A stretch of 64,000 nt of DNA, from positions 291,497 to 355,496 of the forward strand of contig NZ_KB905378.1 in assembly GCF_000379085.1 (NCBI RefSeq). The letters run 5' to 3'. The notes beneath the pieces were generated by a model. It was not told the DNA's origin, ran no database searches, and saw only the letters and a program-made list of their open reading frames with translations. The DNA comes from Halomicrobium katesii DSM 19301 (lineage in GTDB: Archaea; Halobacteriota; Halobacteria; Halobacteriales; Haloarculaceae). Positions 1 to 8,477 of the stretch are shown here, one piece after another. The position numbers and the translations under genes are program-made. How positions within the stretch are numbered: position 1 is the first letter of the stretch; each line of letters opens with the position of its first letter.

Positions 1-911
1 TGTTCGAGGCGTGTCGCGGCGTCGCCAGCTTCGAGGTGCTGGTCGTCGACTCGAACTCGACGGACGGGACGGTCGCCATCGCAGACGACTACGACGCGAC
101 TGTCCTCCGGATCCCCGACGACGCGCTGACGACCCCCGGTGCGGGCCGCTACGTCGGCACGCAGTGGGCCCGCGGTGACGCCGTGCTGTTCGTCGACGGC
201 GACGTGGTCCTGACCCAGGGCGACTGGCTCGTCGAGGCCCGAGAGACACTCGCGAGCGACTCCTCGATCGCGGGCGTCGACGGACACCTGAACGAACGCC
301 AGACGGAGGCACCGACCAGCGTCGACTATCTGCACGGCGTCGCGCTGTACGACCGCGAGTCGCTTGCCGAAGTCGGCGGCTTCCACCCGTTTCTGACCGC
401 CTGGGAGGACGTGGATCTGGGGTTCCAGCTGACGCTCGCGGGGTACGAGCTGTGCCGGCTGCCGGCGGTCGTGGGCACCCATCCCGTCCCGGAGTCGTCG
501 CTCGATCAGTTCCGTCGCTGGCGACGGGGGTACTACCGGGCCGGCGGCCAGGTCTGTCGCAAAGCCCTGCGCCGACCGGCGCTGTGCTGGCGGTGGCTGT
601 GGTACTTCCGAGACAAGATCGCCACCACGGCCTGGCTCGGCCTGGGGGCGCTGCTCGCGGTCGTCCAGCCGCTGCTCGCTGCCGGGTGGCTGCTCGCGAC
701 GATCGCGGCCGCCGGACTGGTCTGTCAGCGGCTCGGCGTCGACGGCGGCCTCCGACGAGCGATCTCGGCGATACTGTTCCCGCTTGGCTTTGCCCTCGGG
801 TTCGAGACGGTCCCCGACCGGGACGCGTTCCCGCTCGACGCCGTCGAGACGGTCCGGCGCGGGTCGGTGTGTGACGCCGAGGCCTCGCCCCGTCCCTCGC
901 CGACAGACTAA
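1..911 (+). CDS. Glycosyltransferase family 2 (5' end cut by window edge)
   Basis: Transfers a sugar from an activated donor, probably for cell-surface glycan or lipid glycosylation at the cytoplasmic membrane. The reading frame is open from base 3 and a GT2 start region (FEACRGVASFEVLVVDSNS) runs in from the window edge, so the GTG at 36 is not the true start. Visible GT-A features are VVDSNSTDGT (nucleotide site), the DxD motif in LFVDGDVV and the acidic WEDVDLG motif. A C-terminal hydrophobic hairpin follows (ALLAVVQPLLAAGWLLATIA), so the protein is membrane-anchored. The stop codon TAA at 909-911 runs directly into a palindromic repeat. The family call is sure; the sugar and acceptor are unknown. 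Confidence 0.85.
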   Translation, partial: FEACRGVASFEVLVVDSNSTDGTVAIADDYDATVLRIPDDALTTPGAGRYVGTQWARGDAVLFVDGDVVLTQGDWLVEARETLASDSSIAGVDGHLNERQTEAPTSVDYLHGVALYDRESLAEVGGFHPFLTAWEDVDLGFQLTLAGYELCRLPAVVGTHPVPESSLDQFRRWRRGYYRAGGQVCRKALRRPALCWRWLWYFRDKIATTAWLGLGALLAVVQPLLAAGWLLATIAAAGLVCQRLGVDGGLRRAISAILFPLGFALGFETVPDRDAFPLDAVETVRRGSVCDAEASPRPSPTD

Positions 912-990
912 TACTGCCGGCTGTAAGTCTGTACAGAATTTCGCGACCCCGTTGTCGCGAATATCTTGAAACAGTTACAGCCGGCAGTAT
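911..990. repeat. Palindromic repeat A1 (80 bp)
   Basis: Imperfect inverted repeat with ends ATACTGCCGGCTGTAA and TTACAGCCGGCAGTAT around an inner TTCGCGA/TCGCGAA stem. It starts on the last A of the glycosyltransferase stop codon and lies between convergent genes. A second family member lies at 36403-36481. It is either a small mobile palindrome or a bidirectional 3'-end/terminator structure. Confidence 0.75.
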
Positions 991-1016
991 GAGACTGTTC
1001 GCGTCTCGAAGCGCGG

Positions 1017-2348
1017 TCAGTTGTACGGTGTCGGCCGCAGTCGGTCGTAGACCGGATAGAGGTACTCGTAGAACTCGTAGGGCGCGTTTCGCGCGCCCAC
1101 GCGAAGCAGCTTCACCCAGGCGGGCTGGGTCGACCGCTCGACGTTGTCCGCGAAGTCGTTGTCTGCCAGCCACGTGACGAACGCCTCGGCGGCGTCGTCG
1201 GGGAGTGGCTCCTCGGGCGGGAGGTGGGCCTGGATGTCCTCCCAGTAGTACCGGACGTGCTCGTCCAGCGCCCAGTCGTTCGTCTCGAAGCGCTCGACGG
1301 CGTAGTCGTACCACTCCTCGTCGACCCGGTAGCCGAAGTCGTTGGGATCGACGCCGGCCAGCAAGAGCCCGGTCGCCGTCCGGACGCACTTCTCACAGCG
1401 GTTGCAGTTCCCGCCCGCGTCGTCGTACGTACAGGTCCGGATCACGAACGGAGAACCCGTTTCGCGGGCGTAGTCGGCCAGCAGTTCCAGCTTGTCCTGG
1501 CGCGTGATCTCGAAGGCGTCGTGGTGGCCCCGCGTGCCCGCCCACCGGACGTTGTCGTCGATGTCCGGATGCGATCCCCACGGCGACCCCCGACCCGACC
1601 AGGTGACCGACTCCAGCTCGAACCCGTCCCAGTGCGTCGAGCCCATGTGGACGACGCCGTAGCCCTGACTGTAGGCCAGCGGCGCACAGACTCCGAGCAG
1701 CCCGATGCCGTGGCCGACGCCGCTGTACCACCCGCCGTCCGTGTGGTGCTTGTAGTGGACGTTCAGCATCGTGTGATCGAGGAAATCAGAGATGTCCGCC
1801 GTGACGCCGTGGGTCGGACAGTCCTCCCGCTTCGCGAATCGATCCACGTGACCCATGGCCCGCTCCCAGCGATCGTCCTCGTCGACGCCGATCACCCAGC
1901 CCTGGATCGCGATCAGCGCCGGGTCCGCATCGCGATGTCGGACGTACGTCGCGAGCGAGTCGACACCGCCGCTGAACAGCTGTGCCGTCCCCTCGAACGA
2001 GCCAGGTTCGTGACGGTGCTCCGTGATCCGCTCGGCCCGGAGCGCCCCGCCGTCGATGAACGCGGGGTACATCCGCGACAGCGTGTCTCGGACCGCATCG
2101 AGGCTGTCGAGGAACTGCCGGTCGACGGCCTCGACGACGACGGTGCTGTCGGTCGCCCACGCGACCGGACAGACCTGTGCCAGCACCGGAATCGTCGCCA
2201 CTCCGAGGGGCACCTCGCTCACGTCCACATCGTACGACACAGAAAACGTCGACCCGTCGAAGAAACGCCGCAGATCCCGCGAGTACTCGACGGTGTACTC
2301 GATCGAGCGCTCCCCGATCGACACGTCCGCGACGACGATCTCAGACAT
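1017..2348 (-). CDS. PP-loop ATPase-fold protein (QueC-like), zinc-binding
   Basis: Protein of 443 residues with a PP-loop ATP-pyrophosphatase motif, FSGGVDS, near residue 126, and a cysteine cluster GNCNRCEKCVRT near residue 315. Both resemble the ATP and zinc sites of 7-cyano-7-deazaguanine synthase and related adenylating enzymes. It is much longer than QueC (about 230 residues), with a separate N-terminal beta-rich domain of ~120 residues and a C-terminal extension. No queuosine or archaeosine genes are nearby. The neighbour is a surface-glycan glycosyltransferase, so it may modify a sugar or small metabolite by adenylation. That role is inference; the fold is well supported. Confidence 0.7.
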   Translation of the reverse strand: MSEIVVADVSIGERSIEYTVEYSRDLRRFFDGSTFSVSYDVDVSEVPLGVATIPVLAQVCPVAWATDSTVVVEAVDRQFLDSLDAVRDTLSRMYPAFIDGGALRAERITEHRHEPGSFEGTAQLFSGGVDSLATYVRHRDADPALIAIQGWVIGVDEDDRWERAMGHVDRFAKREDCPTHGVTADISDFLDHTMLNVHYKHHTDGGWYSGVGHGIGLLGVCAPLAYSQGYGVVHMGSTHWDGFELESVTWSGRGSPWGSHPDIDDNVRWAGTRGHHDAFEITRQDKLELLADYARETGSPFVIRTCTYDDAGGNCNRCEKCVRTATGLLLAGVDPNDFGYRVDEEWYDYAVERFETNDWALDEHVRYYWEDIQAHLPPEEPLPDDAAEAFVTWLADNDFADNVERSTQPAWVKLLRVGARNAPYEFYEYLYPVYDRLRPTPYN

Positions 2349-2539
2349 CCGTTACCTCCCGCCCCGGTCGGCGTCCGTCAGTTCCCTGCGTGCTCCGTTG
2401 ATCGGTCATCCACTGCCAGCCAGGGACGGTCGTGGCTTAGTTACGAGACGCCTGCCGGCCGCTCGATCCCTGGGTAGGAACAGGCTGACGGGCAGTGAGA
2501 AGGGTCACTGGAAGAACGAACGTCGGCCGTCGAGGGCAG

Positions 2540-3394
2540 CTATCCCTCGGTGTGGTTGTCGTAGAACGAGACCGAGAACGCCGACCGGAACGGTGTCAGG
2601 ACCAGCTGCGAGAGGAGCGAGTAGACGACGATCCCGCCCTGGGCGAGGAGCGTCGCGCCCAGTCCACCGGTCTGCGTTGCATCCATCGCCGACGCCGAAC
2701 CCATGCCACCGGAACCCATGCCGCCCGTGAGGATCGGGACCAGGAAGAGACCAAACACCGGTGCCGCGACCAGCAGACCGATCACGAGGTTGATGACCCC
2801 GAACCCGAGCGCCTCGAGGATGTTGTTCAGGACGACGCTGACGCTGTTGCGGAACCCGTCGATGACGCCCACGTCGTCGACGACGATCGCAGTCGCGTAG
2901 AACTGGATGAAAAACATCACCAGCAGGAAAAAGAGTACGAGCCCGGCGATCAGGACGATCGAAACGATACCGAGACCGCCCAGCATCGCGTCGCTCGTCC
3001 CGCCAGTTCCGCCGTCCGCCATGGCCATCGCGCCGAAGCCGACGACGAAGATCGCGACGATGAAGGCGATGATTCCGTAGACGAACGAGAAGACAGCCTG
3101 AATCAGGTTCCCGATTAACACGGGGGCGTACCGATCCTTGCCGACCTTCTTGAACGTCTCGAAGGAGGTCTCTCTGACCCGTCCCTCGTAGGCCATCGCC
3201 AGCAGGCCAGCGATGACGAAGGGCGTAATGAAGAACGTCACTATCTGAAAGAGCCACGGAACGATCGGGATTCCGAACGTCGAGAGGGCAGTCTGGGGGA
3301 GTACGATCACCGCGTACAACGCCCCGATCGCGAACAGGATCGGGTTCCGGCGCAGTACGCCGAACGATTCGACGAATGATTTGATCGTCGCCAT
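2540..3394 (-). CDS. Polytopic membrane protein, haloarchaeal DUF4013/DUF7847-like
   Basis: Protein of 284 residues taking the ATG at 3394 (MATIKSFVESF) rather than an upstream in-frame ATG at 3415; an AT-rich stretch just upstream suits a leaderless promoter. Five or six hydrophobic segments are visible, for example ILFAIGALYAVIVLP, FVYGIIAFIVAIFVVGFG and IVLIAGLVLFFLLVMFFI. The layout, with N-terminal SFxxLRRNP, a YEGRVRE-type loop and repeated helices, matches haloarchaeal DUF4013/DUF7847-type membrane proteins of unknown function. No catalytic residues stand out. Confidence 0.6.
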   Translation of the reverse strand: MATIKSFVESFGVLRRNPILFAIGALYAVIVLPQTALSTFGIPIVPWLFQIVTFFITPFVIAGLLAMAYEGRVRETSFETFKKVGKDRYAPVLIGNLIQAVFSFVYGIIAFIVAIFVVGFGAMAMADGGTGGTSDAMLGGLGIVSIVLIAGLVLFFLLVMFFIQFYATAIVVDDVGVIDGFRNSVSVVLNNILEALGFGVINLVIGLLVAAPVFGLFLVPILTGGMGSGGMGSASAMDATQTGGLGATLLAQGGIVVYSLLSQLVLTPFRSAFSVSFYDNHTEG

Positions 3395-3556
3395 ATCAAC
3401 CAAGCCGCAAGACACCTACAAATAAATTGATATCGGGGATGCGCGCCGCCGAGCGCGGAGCCGTCGACGGGAGGACGAACGCGTCGTCGGCAACGAGATG
3501 GTCAGCGCCGGTCGGACCTGTGGACAACGATGAATTCGGGCAGATACCCGATCGTA

Positions 3557-3847
3557 TCAGCAGTCATCGCTGTTTCCATAGACGTGGAAACGCTGCGGAT
3601 CGACAGTAGTCGTCGTCTCGATGTCGATCTCGTAGCTACCGGGCACTCTCAGTGTCTCGGCGGCCTCCCGCCTCTGCCGAACCGTCAGATCGTCGCGGGC
3701 CAGCACCTCGCGGATTCGCTCGTCGATCCGCCGGGAGAACCCGGCGGACTGCACGAGCGCCGTCGTCTTGTTGCAGTCCCAGCGCTCGGCGGCCTGCTCG
3801 ATCGTCTCTGTTCGGTGCGCGTGCGTGCCGTCTCCGCGGATTCGCAT
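3557..3847 (-). CDS. Small DUF7692-type protein
   Basis: Protein of 96 residues. The first ~45 residues (MRIRGDGTHAHRTETIEQAA, then a CNKTTALV segment) match a haloarchaeal small-protein family I know as DUF7692, often carried on plasmids and genomic islands. The spacing suggests a short strand followed by two helices, like ribbon-helix-helix or other small DNA-binding folds, but DNA binding is not shown. It lies at the left edge of the AT-rich patch and may belong to it. Confidence 0.6.
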   Translation of the reverse strand: MRIRGDGTHAHRTETIEQAAERWDCNKTTALVQSAGFSRRIDERIREVLARDDLTVRQRREAAETLRVPGSYEIDIETTTTVDPQRFHVYGNSDDC

Positions 3848-4170
3848 ACCCGCCGCCCGTGAACACGACGGTAAATAGTGGTCTGCTCGGGTAACTCGAA
3901 GCCCGATTACGGATAAAGATCGCTACGGCCCATACCCATCACGGCTCGATCACGCCGACGGCCCAACCCGATCGATCGTGAGTATGCACACACCCAGTTC
4001 GCGCTCGTGTGCATATGGGGATGAACGGATTTCTCGACGTGCGAGCCCTTGGGGTTAACAATTCAGACCCAAGCTTTGTTCTATTTCCACTATCATCAGA
4101 TATGCTTCCACTTTTACCCCGGTTTGCGAACCTTCTTCAGCCTCCCACACGAACTGATTGTTAATCTAAA
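3848..4170. other. Gene-free AT-rich stretch
   Basis: About 320 bases without a convincing gene. Base composition falls sharply from about 3880 onward compared with the flanks, marking the left edge of an acquired patch. A TA-rich run just before 4171 could be the promoter of the next gene. Confidence 0.5.
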
Positions 4171-4818
4171 ATGCCATATTACGGAGACATATCCGGTGAT
4201 TTCCGGAACCTTCTCAACGAAGATTGTGAGGTGGTGGTTGTGGCTGTCGTTGGCGGTACTCATCATGATTGTTACCGATGTCCGAAGAGAGCGGTTCGTA
4301 ATGCACCGCAGATGGATGAGGCAAAATGGTATGATATGAAGACAGTTGAAAAGAGACGGTTCATGGAATGTTTAGGCGAAAATTCGCCACCACTAGAATT
4401 CGGATATGCAGTCTTTGAGTTAGACGACTTCACCAATCTGAGATCTCATTATAAGCTATTCCAAGATGTTTCATTCCCTCCCATTTGGGATATCGCCATT
4501 CGAGGAATTGCTTATACTGAGATCCTATACGAGCTATCCGGAGACACCAATATCGAGTTCTATCCCGACCAGTTTAGATCGGGTGTACAGACAGACAAGC
4601 TTTGTGAAGTGATCGAAAACCGTCTAAAAAAGGCAGAGATCGAATGTGTATCGTCTGAACAAGTAGATGGTGTACAAGCGGCAGATTGCTTGGCCGGTGC
4701 TGTTGCAGAAGAACAGAAGGGCGGAACTCCCTGGCTAGAACACACTAATGCTGAGTCTCAAATAGCGGAATGTTCAAGTTGGACACTGATAGAACTGGAA
4801 CGTCTTCTCGTCTCTTGA
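4171..4818 (+). CDS. DUF3800-like protein in AT-rich DNA
   Basis: Protein of 215 residues with codon use far more AT-rich than any neighbour except the CHAT tail. The start MPYYGDISGD resembles the acidic DESG-type start of DUF3800 proteins. The late motif GVQAADCLAGAVAEEQKGG resembles their second conserved block (QxADxLAGA). DUF3800 proteins have an RNase H-like arrangement of acidic residues and travel with phages, islands and defence loci; their activity is not established. Alternatively it is an unrelated island protein. Transfer from outside is strongly suggested by composition. Confidence 0.55.
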   Translation: MPYYGDISGDFRNLLNEDCEVVVVAVVGGTHHDCYRCPKRAVRNAPQMDEAKWYDMKTVEKRRFMECLGENSPPLEFGYAVFELDDFTNLRSHYKLFQDVSFPPIWDIAIRGIAYTEILYELSGDTNIEFYPDQFRSGVQTDKLCEVIENRLKKAEIECVSSEQVDGVQAADCLAGAVAEEQKGGTPWLEHTNAESQIAECSSWTLIELERLLVS

Positions 4819-5857
<1,039 letters not shown>

Positions 5858-6068
5858 TTGCACTCGAACGTAGCGCCGGTCCCAGACTTAACGGTTATCA
5901 TTCTGTACGAGGGCGGGAGGGTCTCACAGCCACACCAGTCCGTCAGACAGCGGCGGCGACGCCCGCGTAGTTGGACGGACAGAGACGAGACGCAAAACGG
6001 TGGCAGACGGGCGTCAGACGCCGCGGGAAGATTAAAATACCCCGGCGATAATGTGTATGACGAGTCGA

Positions 6069-6665
6069 ATGAGTAAGATCACGTTTCGCGCCGACGACGA
6101 CCTCATCGATCAGCTCGAGGAGTTCGACGCTTCCAAGAGCGAGGTCATGCGCGAAGCGCTCCGGGAGTATCTGGAAGCGCCAGACGAATCGCCGGGGGCC
6201 GGCGACGCGTCCGGCGACGCCGACGGCGGCGACGGCAGCATCGACGATCTGATCGTCGACCGCGTGGACGCGATCATCGAGGAGCGCCTGAACGGCAGGC
6301 TCCAACCGCGGGCTCCCCAGGACGTGAACGTAAACATCACGCTGGAGGGCGAAAACGCCAGCCGAGAGGCGGTGTCGGACGATCAGTCGGCGGTGTCACA
6401 CGACGGTCGGCACGAGTCGTCACACGCCAGCACCGATCGTAAGACACCGAGTCGCGAGGACGACAGTGCACCCGCGGGCGGACGTAAGACGTGTGGCCAA
6501 TGTGGCGAAAACCTCACTGGTGATCACGTTTACTGCCCGAACTGTGGTGAGAAGGCAGCCCACCGCGTGTTCTGTGACTGCGGTGACGAGCTCCGGTCGG
6601 ACTGGGGTTTCTGCCCGAGTTGCGGGCGTCGAACCCCGGCAGCGGACGTGCTCGATAACAACTAA
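6069..6665 (+). CDS. cdrL: CdrL: ribbon-helix-helix protein with zinc ribbons
   Basis: Protein of 198 residues starting at the ATG at 6069 (MSKITFRADDDL), preferred over the in-frame ATG at 6051 because it begins exactly at the RHH strand. Residues 1-40 form a CopG/Arc-type ribbon-helix-helix (strand ITFRADD, then SKSEVMREALREYLE). An acidic linker follows, then two zinc ribbons near the C-terminus (CGQCG..CPNCG and CDCG..CPSCG). In Halobacterium and Haloferax the long RHH protein CdrL and the short CdrS precede ftsZ2 and control cell division. The order here is the same. GTAAGAC motifs occur inside the gene and in its downstream region. Confidence 0.8.
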   Translation: MSKITFRADDDLIDQLEEFDASKSEVMREALREYLEAPDESPGAGDASGDADGGDGSIDDLIVDRVDAIIEERLNGRLQPRAPQDVNVNITLEGENASREAVSDDQSAVSHDGRHESSHASTDRKTPSREDDSAPAGGRKTCGQCGENLTGDHVYCPNCGEKAAHRVFCDCGDELRSDWGFCPSCGRRTPAADVLDNN

Positions 6666-6735
6666 AGTGACGAGAACGCGCATTAGAGCGACCATACTGT
6701 CGTAAACGCTGGGTTGTCATACACCCGCCACAACC

Positions 6736-6785
6736 TTTATTATACTACACTCTGTGGTATGTTCTGCGTAAGACGGTCGTCTTAC
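6736..6785 (+). promoter_or_regulatory. cdrS-ftsZ2 promoter with palindromic operator candidate
   Basis: A TATA-like run (TTTATTATAC, about 6737-6746) is followed by a perfect palindrome at 6768-6785: arm GTAAGACG, two centre bases GT, arm CGTCTTAC. The palindrome falls where transcription should start. Half-sites (GTAAGAC or GTCTTAC) recur near 6439, 6484 and 6870. A regulator bound here would block initiation. CdrS or CdrL acting on its own operon is the likely case, by inference. Confidence 0.55.
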
Positions 6786-6892
6786 ACGGCGCGCCACACG
6801 GTGGATGTCCCGCCGTCATCCGGCGATTGCGCGGTGTAAAACGTGCGGTCGGCGTGTAAACGCCCGCCGTCTTACCGGGGAACGAGATAACT

Positions 6893-7081
6893 ATGGAGCG
6901 TGTGACACTACGGATTCCGAAGCAGCAGATCGAAGAGGTCGAACGAATGGTCGAAACCGGGGAGTACCCCAACCGCAGCGAGGCTATCAGGTCCGCTGTG
7001 CGCGAGATGCTCGCCGAGCAGGAGGGCGGCAAAGAGCGACCATCTGAAAAACGCGAACGGCGCACCTACGTGAGGGCCTAA
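6893..7081 (+). CDS. cdrS: CdrS: short ribbon-helix-helix regulator
   Basis: Protein of 62 residues, almost entirely an RHH domain: strand [12 protein letters not shown], helix [10 protein letters not shown], turn EYPNRSE, helix [10 protein letters not shown]. The basic C-terminal tail ([10 protein letters not shown]) could add DNA contacts. CdrS is a global regulator that controls ftsZ2 and the timing of division in haloarchaea. Its stop codon is followed after two bases by the ftsZ2 ATG, so the two genes are co-transcribed. A palindromic operator candidate lies ~110 bp upstream, pointing to autoregulation. Confidence 0.85.
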   Translation: MERVTLRIPKQQIEEVERMVETGEYPNRSEAIRSAVREMLAEQEGGKERPSEKRERRTYVRA

Positions 7082-7083
7082 CG

Positions 7084-8277
7084 ATGCAGGACATCGTCAA
7101 GGAAGCCCTCGAACGCGACGAAGCGGAACAGCAGCAACTGTCCGACGCGGACGTCGACGGATTCGGTGACCCCCGAATCGTCATCGTCGGCTGTGGCGGA
7201 GCCGGTAACAACACGGTCAACCGTCTGTACAACATCGGCGTCGACGGTGCCGACACGGTGGCGATCAACACCGACAAACAGCACCTCAAGATGATCGAAG
7301 CCGACACGAAGATCCTCGTCGGCAAGTCCCTGACCAACGGGCTCGGTGCCGGTGGCGACCCCTCGATGGGCGAGCGCGCGACCGAGATGGCACAGGGCAC
7401 GATCAAGGAAGTGCTGGGAGACGCCGACCTGGTGTTCGTCACCGCCGGCATGGGTGGCGGGACTGGGACCGGTGCAGCACCGGTCGTCTCGAAGATCGCC
7501 AAAGAGCAGGGCGCGATCGTCGTCGGCATGGTGTCGACGCCGTTCAACGTCGAACGCGCCCGCACGGTCAAGGCCGAGGAGGGCCTCGAACGGCTTCGCA
7601 ACGAGGCCGACTCGATCATCGTGCTGGACAACAACCGCCTGCTCGATTACGTCCCGAACCTCCCGATCGGCAAGGCGTTCTCGGTGATGGACCAGATCAT
7701 CGCCGAGACGGTCAAGGGGATCAGCGAGACCATCACGCAGCCGTCGCTGATCAACCTCGACTACGCCGACATGACCTCGATCATGAACCAGGGCGGCGTC
7801 GCGGTCATGCTGGTCGGCGAGACACAGGACAAAAACAAGACCGAAGAGGTCGTCAAAGACGCGATGAACCACCCGCTGCTGGACGTCGACTACCGCGGCG
7901 CGAGCGGCGGACTGGTCCACATCACTGGCGGCCCCGACCTCACGCTGAAGGAGGCCGAAGGGATCGCACAGAACATCACCGAACGGCTCGAAGCCAGCGC
8001 CAACGTCATCTGGGGCGCGCGCATCCAGGAGGAGTACAAGGGCAAGGTCCGCGTGATGGCGATCATGACCGGCGTCCAGTCGGCGCAGGTGCTCGGCCCG
8101 TCCACCCAGAAGCAGGCCGACAAGTCCCGCGAAGCGATCCAGGAAGTCGGTGACGACACCAGCTTCGACGCCAGCCAGAACGTCGAGGAGTTCGACGATC
8201 AGGGCGGCCAGAGCTACGGACACACCGACGGCGGCCGGGACACCAAAGAGAAGAACAACGGAATCGACGTCATCTGA
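7084..8277 (+). CDS. ftsZ2: Cell division GTPase FtsZ2
   Basis: Tubulin-family GTPase of 397 residues that polymerises at mid-cell; in haloarchaea FtsZ2 mainly drives constriction while FtsZ1 scaffolds the ring. Visible are the N-terminal nucleotide loop VGCGGAGNN (about residue 35), the tubulin signature [10 protein letters not shown] (about 122-131) and the T7 loop NLDYADM. The N-terminus [16 protein letters not shown] is typical of FtsZ2 rather than FtsZ1. The C-terminal tail is acidic and ends in GIDVI. It is translationally close to cdrS. Confidence 0.95.
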   Translation: MQDIVKEALERDEAEQQQLSDADVDGFGDPRIVIVGCGGAGNNTVNRLYNIGVDGADTVAINTDKQHLKMIEADTKILVGKSLTNGLGAGGDPSMGERATEMAQGTIKEVLGDADLVFVTAGMGGGTGTGAAPVVSKIAKEQGAIVVGMVSTPFNVERARTVKAEEGLERLRNEADSIIVLDNNRLLDYVPNLPIGKAFSVMDQIIAETVKGISETITQPSLINLDYADMTSIMNQGGVAVMLVGETQDKNKTEEVVKDAMNHPLLDVDYRGASGGLVHITGGPDLTLKEAEGIAQNITERLEASANVIWGARIQEEYKGKVRVMAIMTGVQSAQVLGPSTQKQADKSREAIQEVGDDTSFDASQNVEEFDDQGGQSYGHTDGGRDTKEKNNGIDVI

Positions 8278-8477
8278 CCCGGCGACGCGGCACCCGGTTC
8301 GGACTGTCGACTCACTTTTTGGCCGCGATGACTCCCAGACACGGACGATCAAGCAGATGCCAGCGACGGCGACAGTCGAGCAACAGATATCAGTGAGTAG
8401 TAAATAGTACTTTTGTCCTGCAGGCCGTGCGTGACGTGTAGAACACCGGTCGTCCGCCGACCGCCGTCCCGAATCCT

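Noticed and set aside
4049..4339. 96-residue AT-rich frame overlapping the DUF3800-like gene
   Set aside because: It shares sequence with the better-supported frame and has no motif; composition alone makes long frames here weak evidence.
7078..8352. 424-residue open frame opposite ftsZ2
   Set aside because: Antisense shadow; ftsZ2 on the plus strand is unmistakable and the antisense product has no domain.
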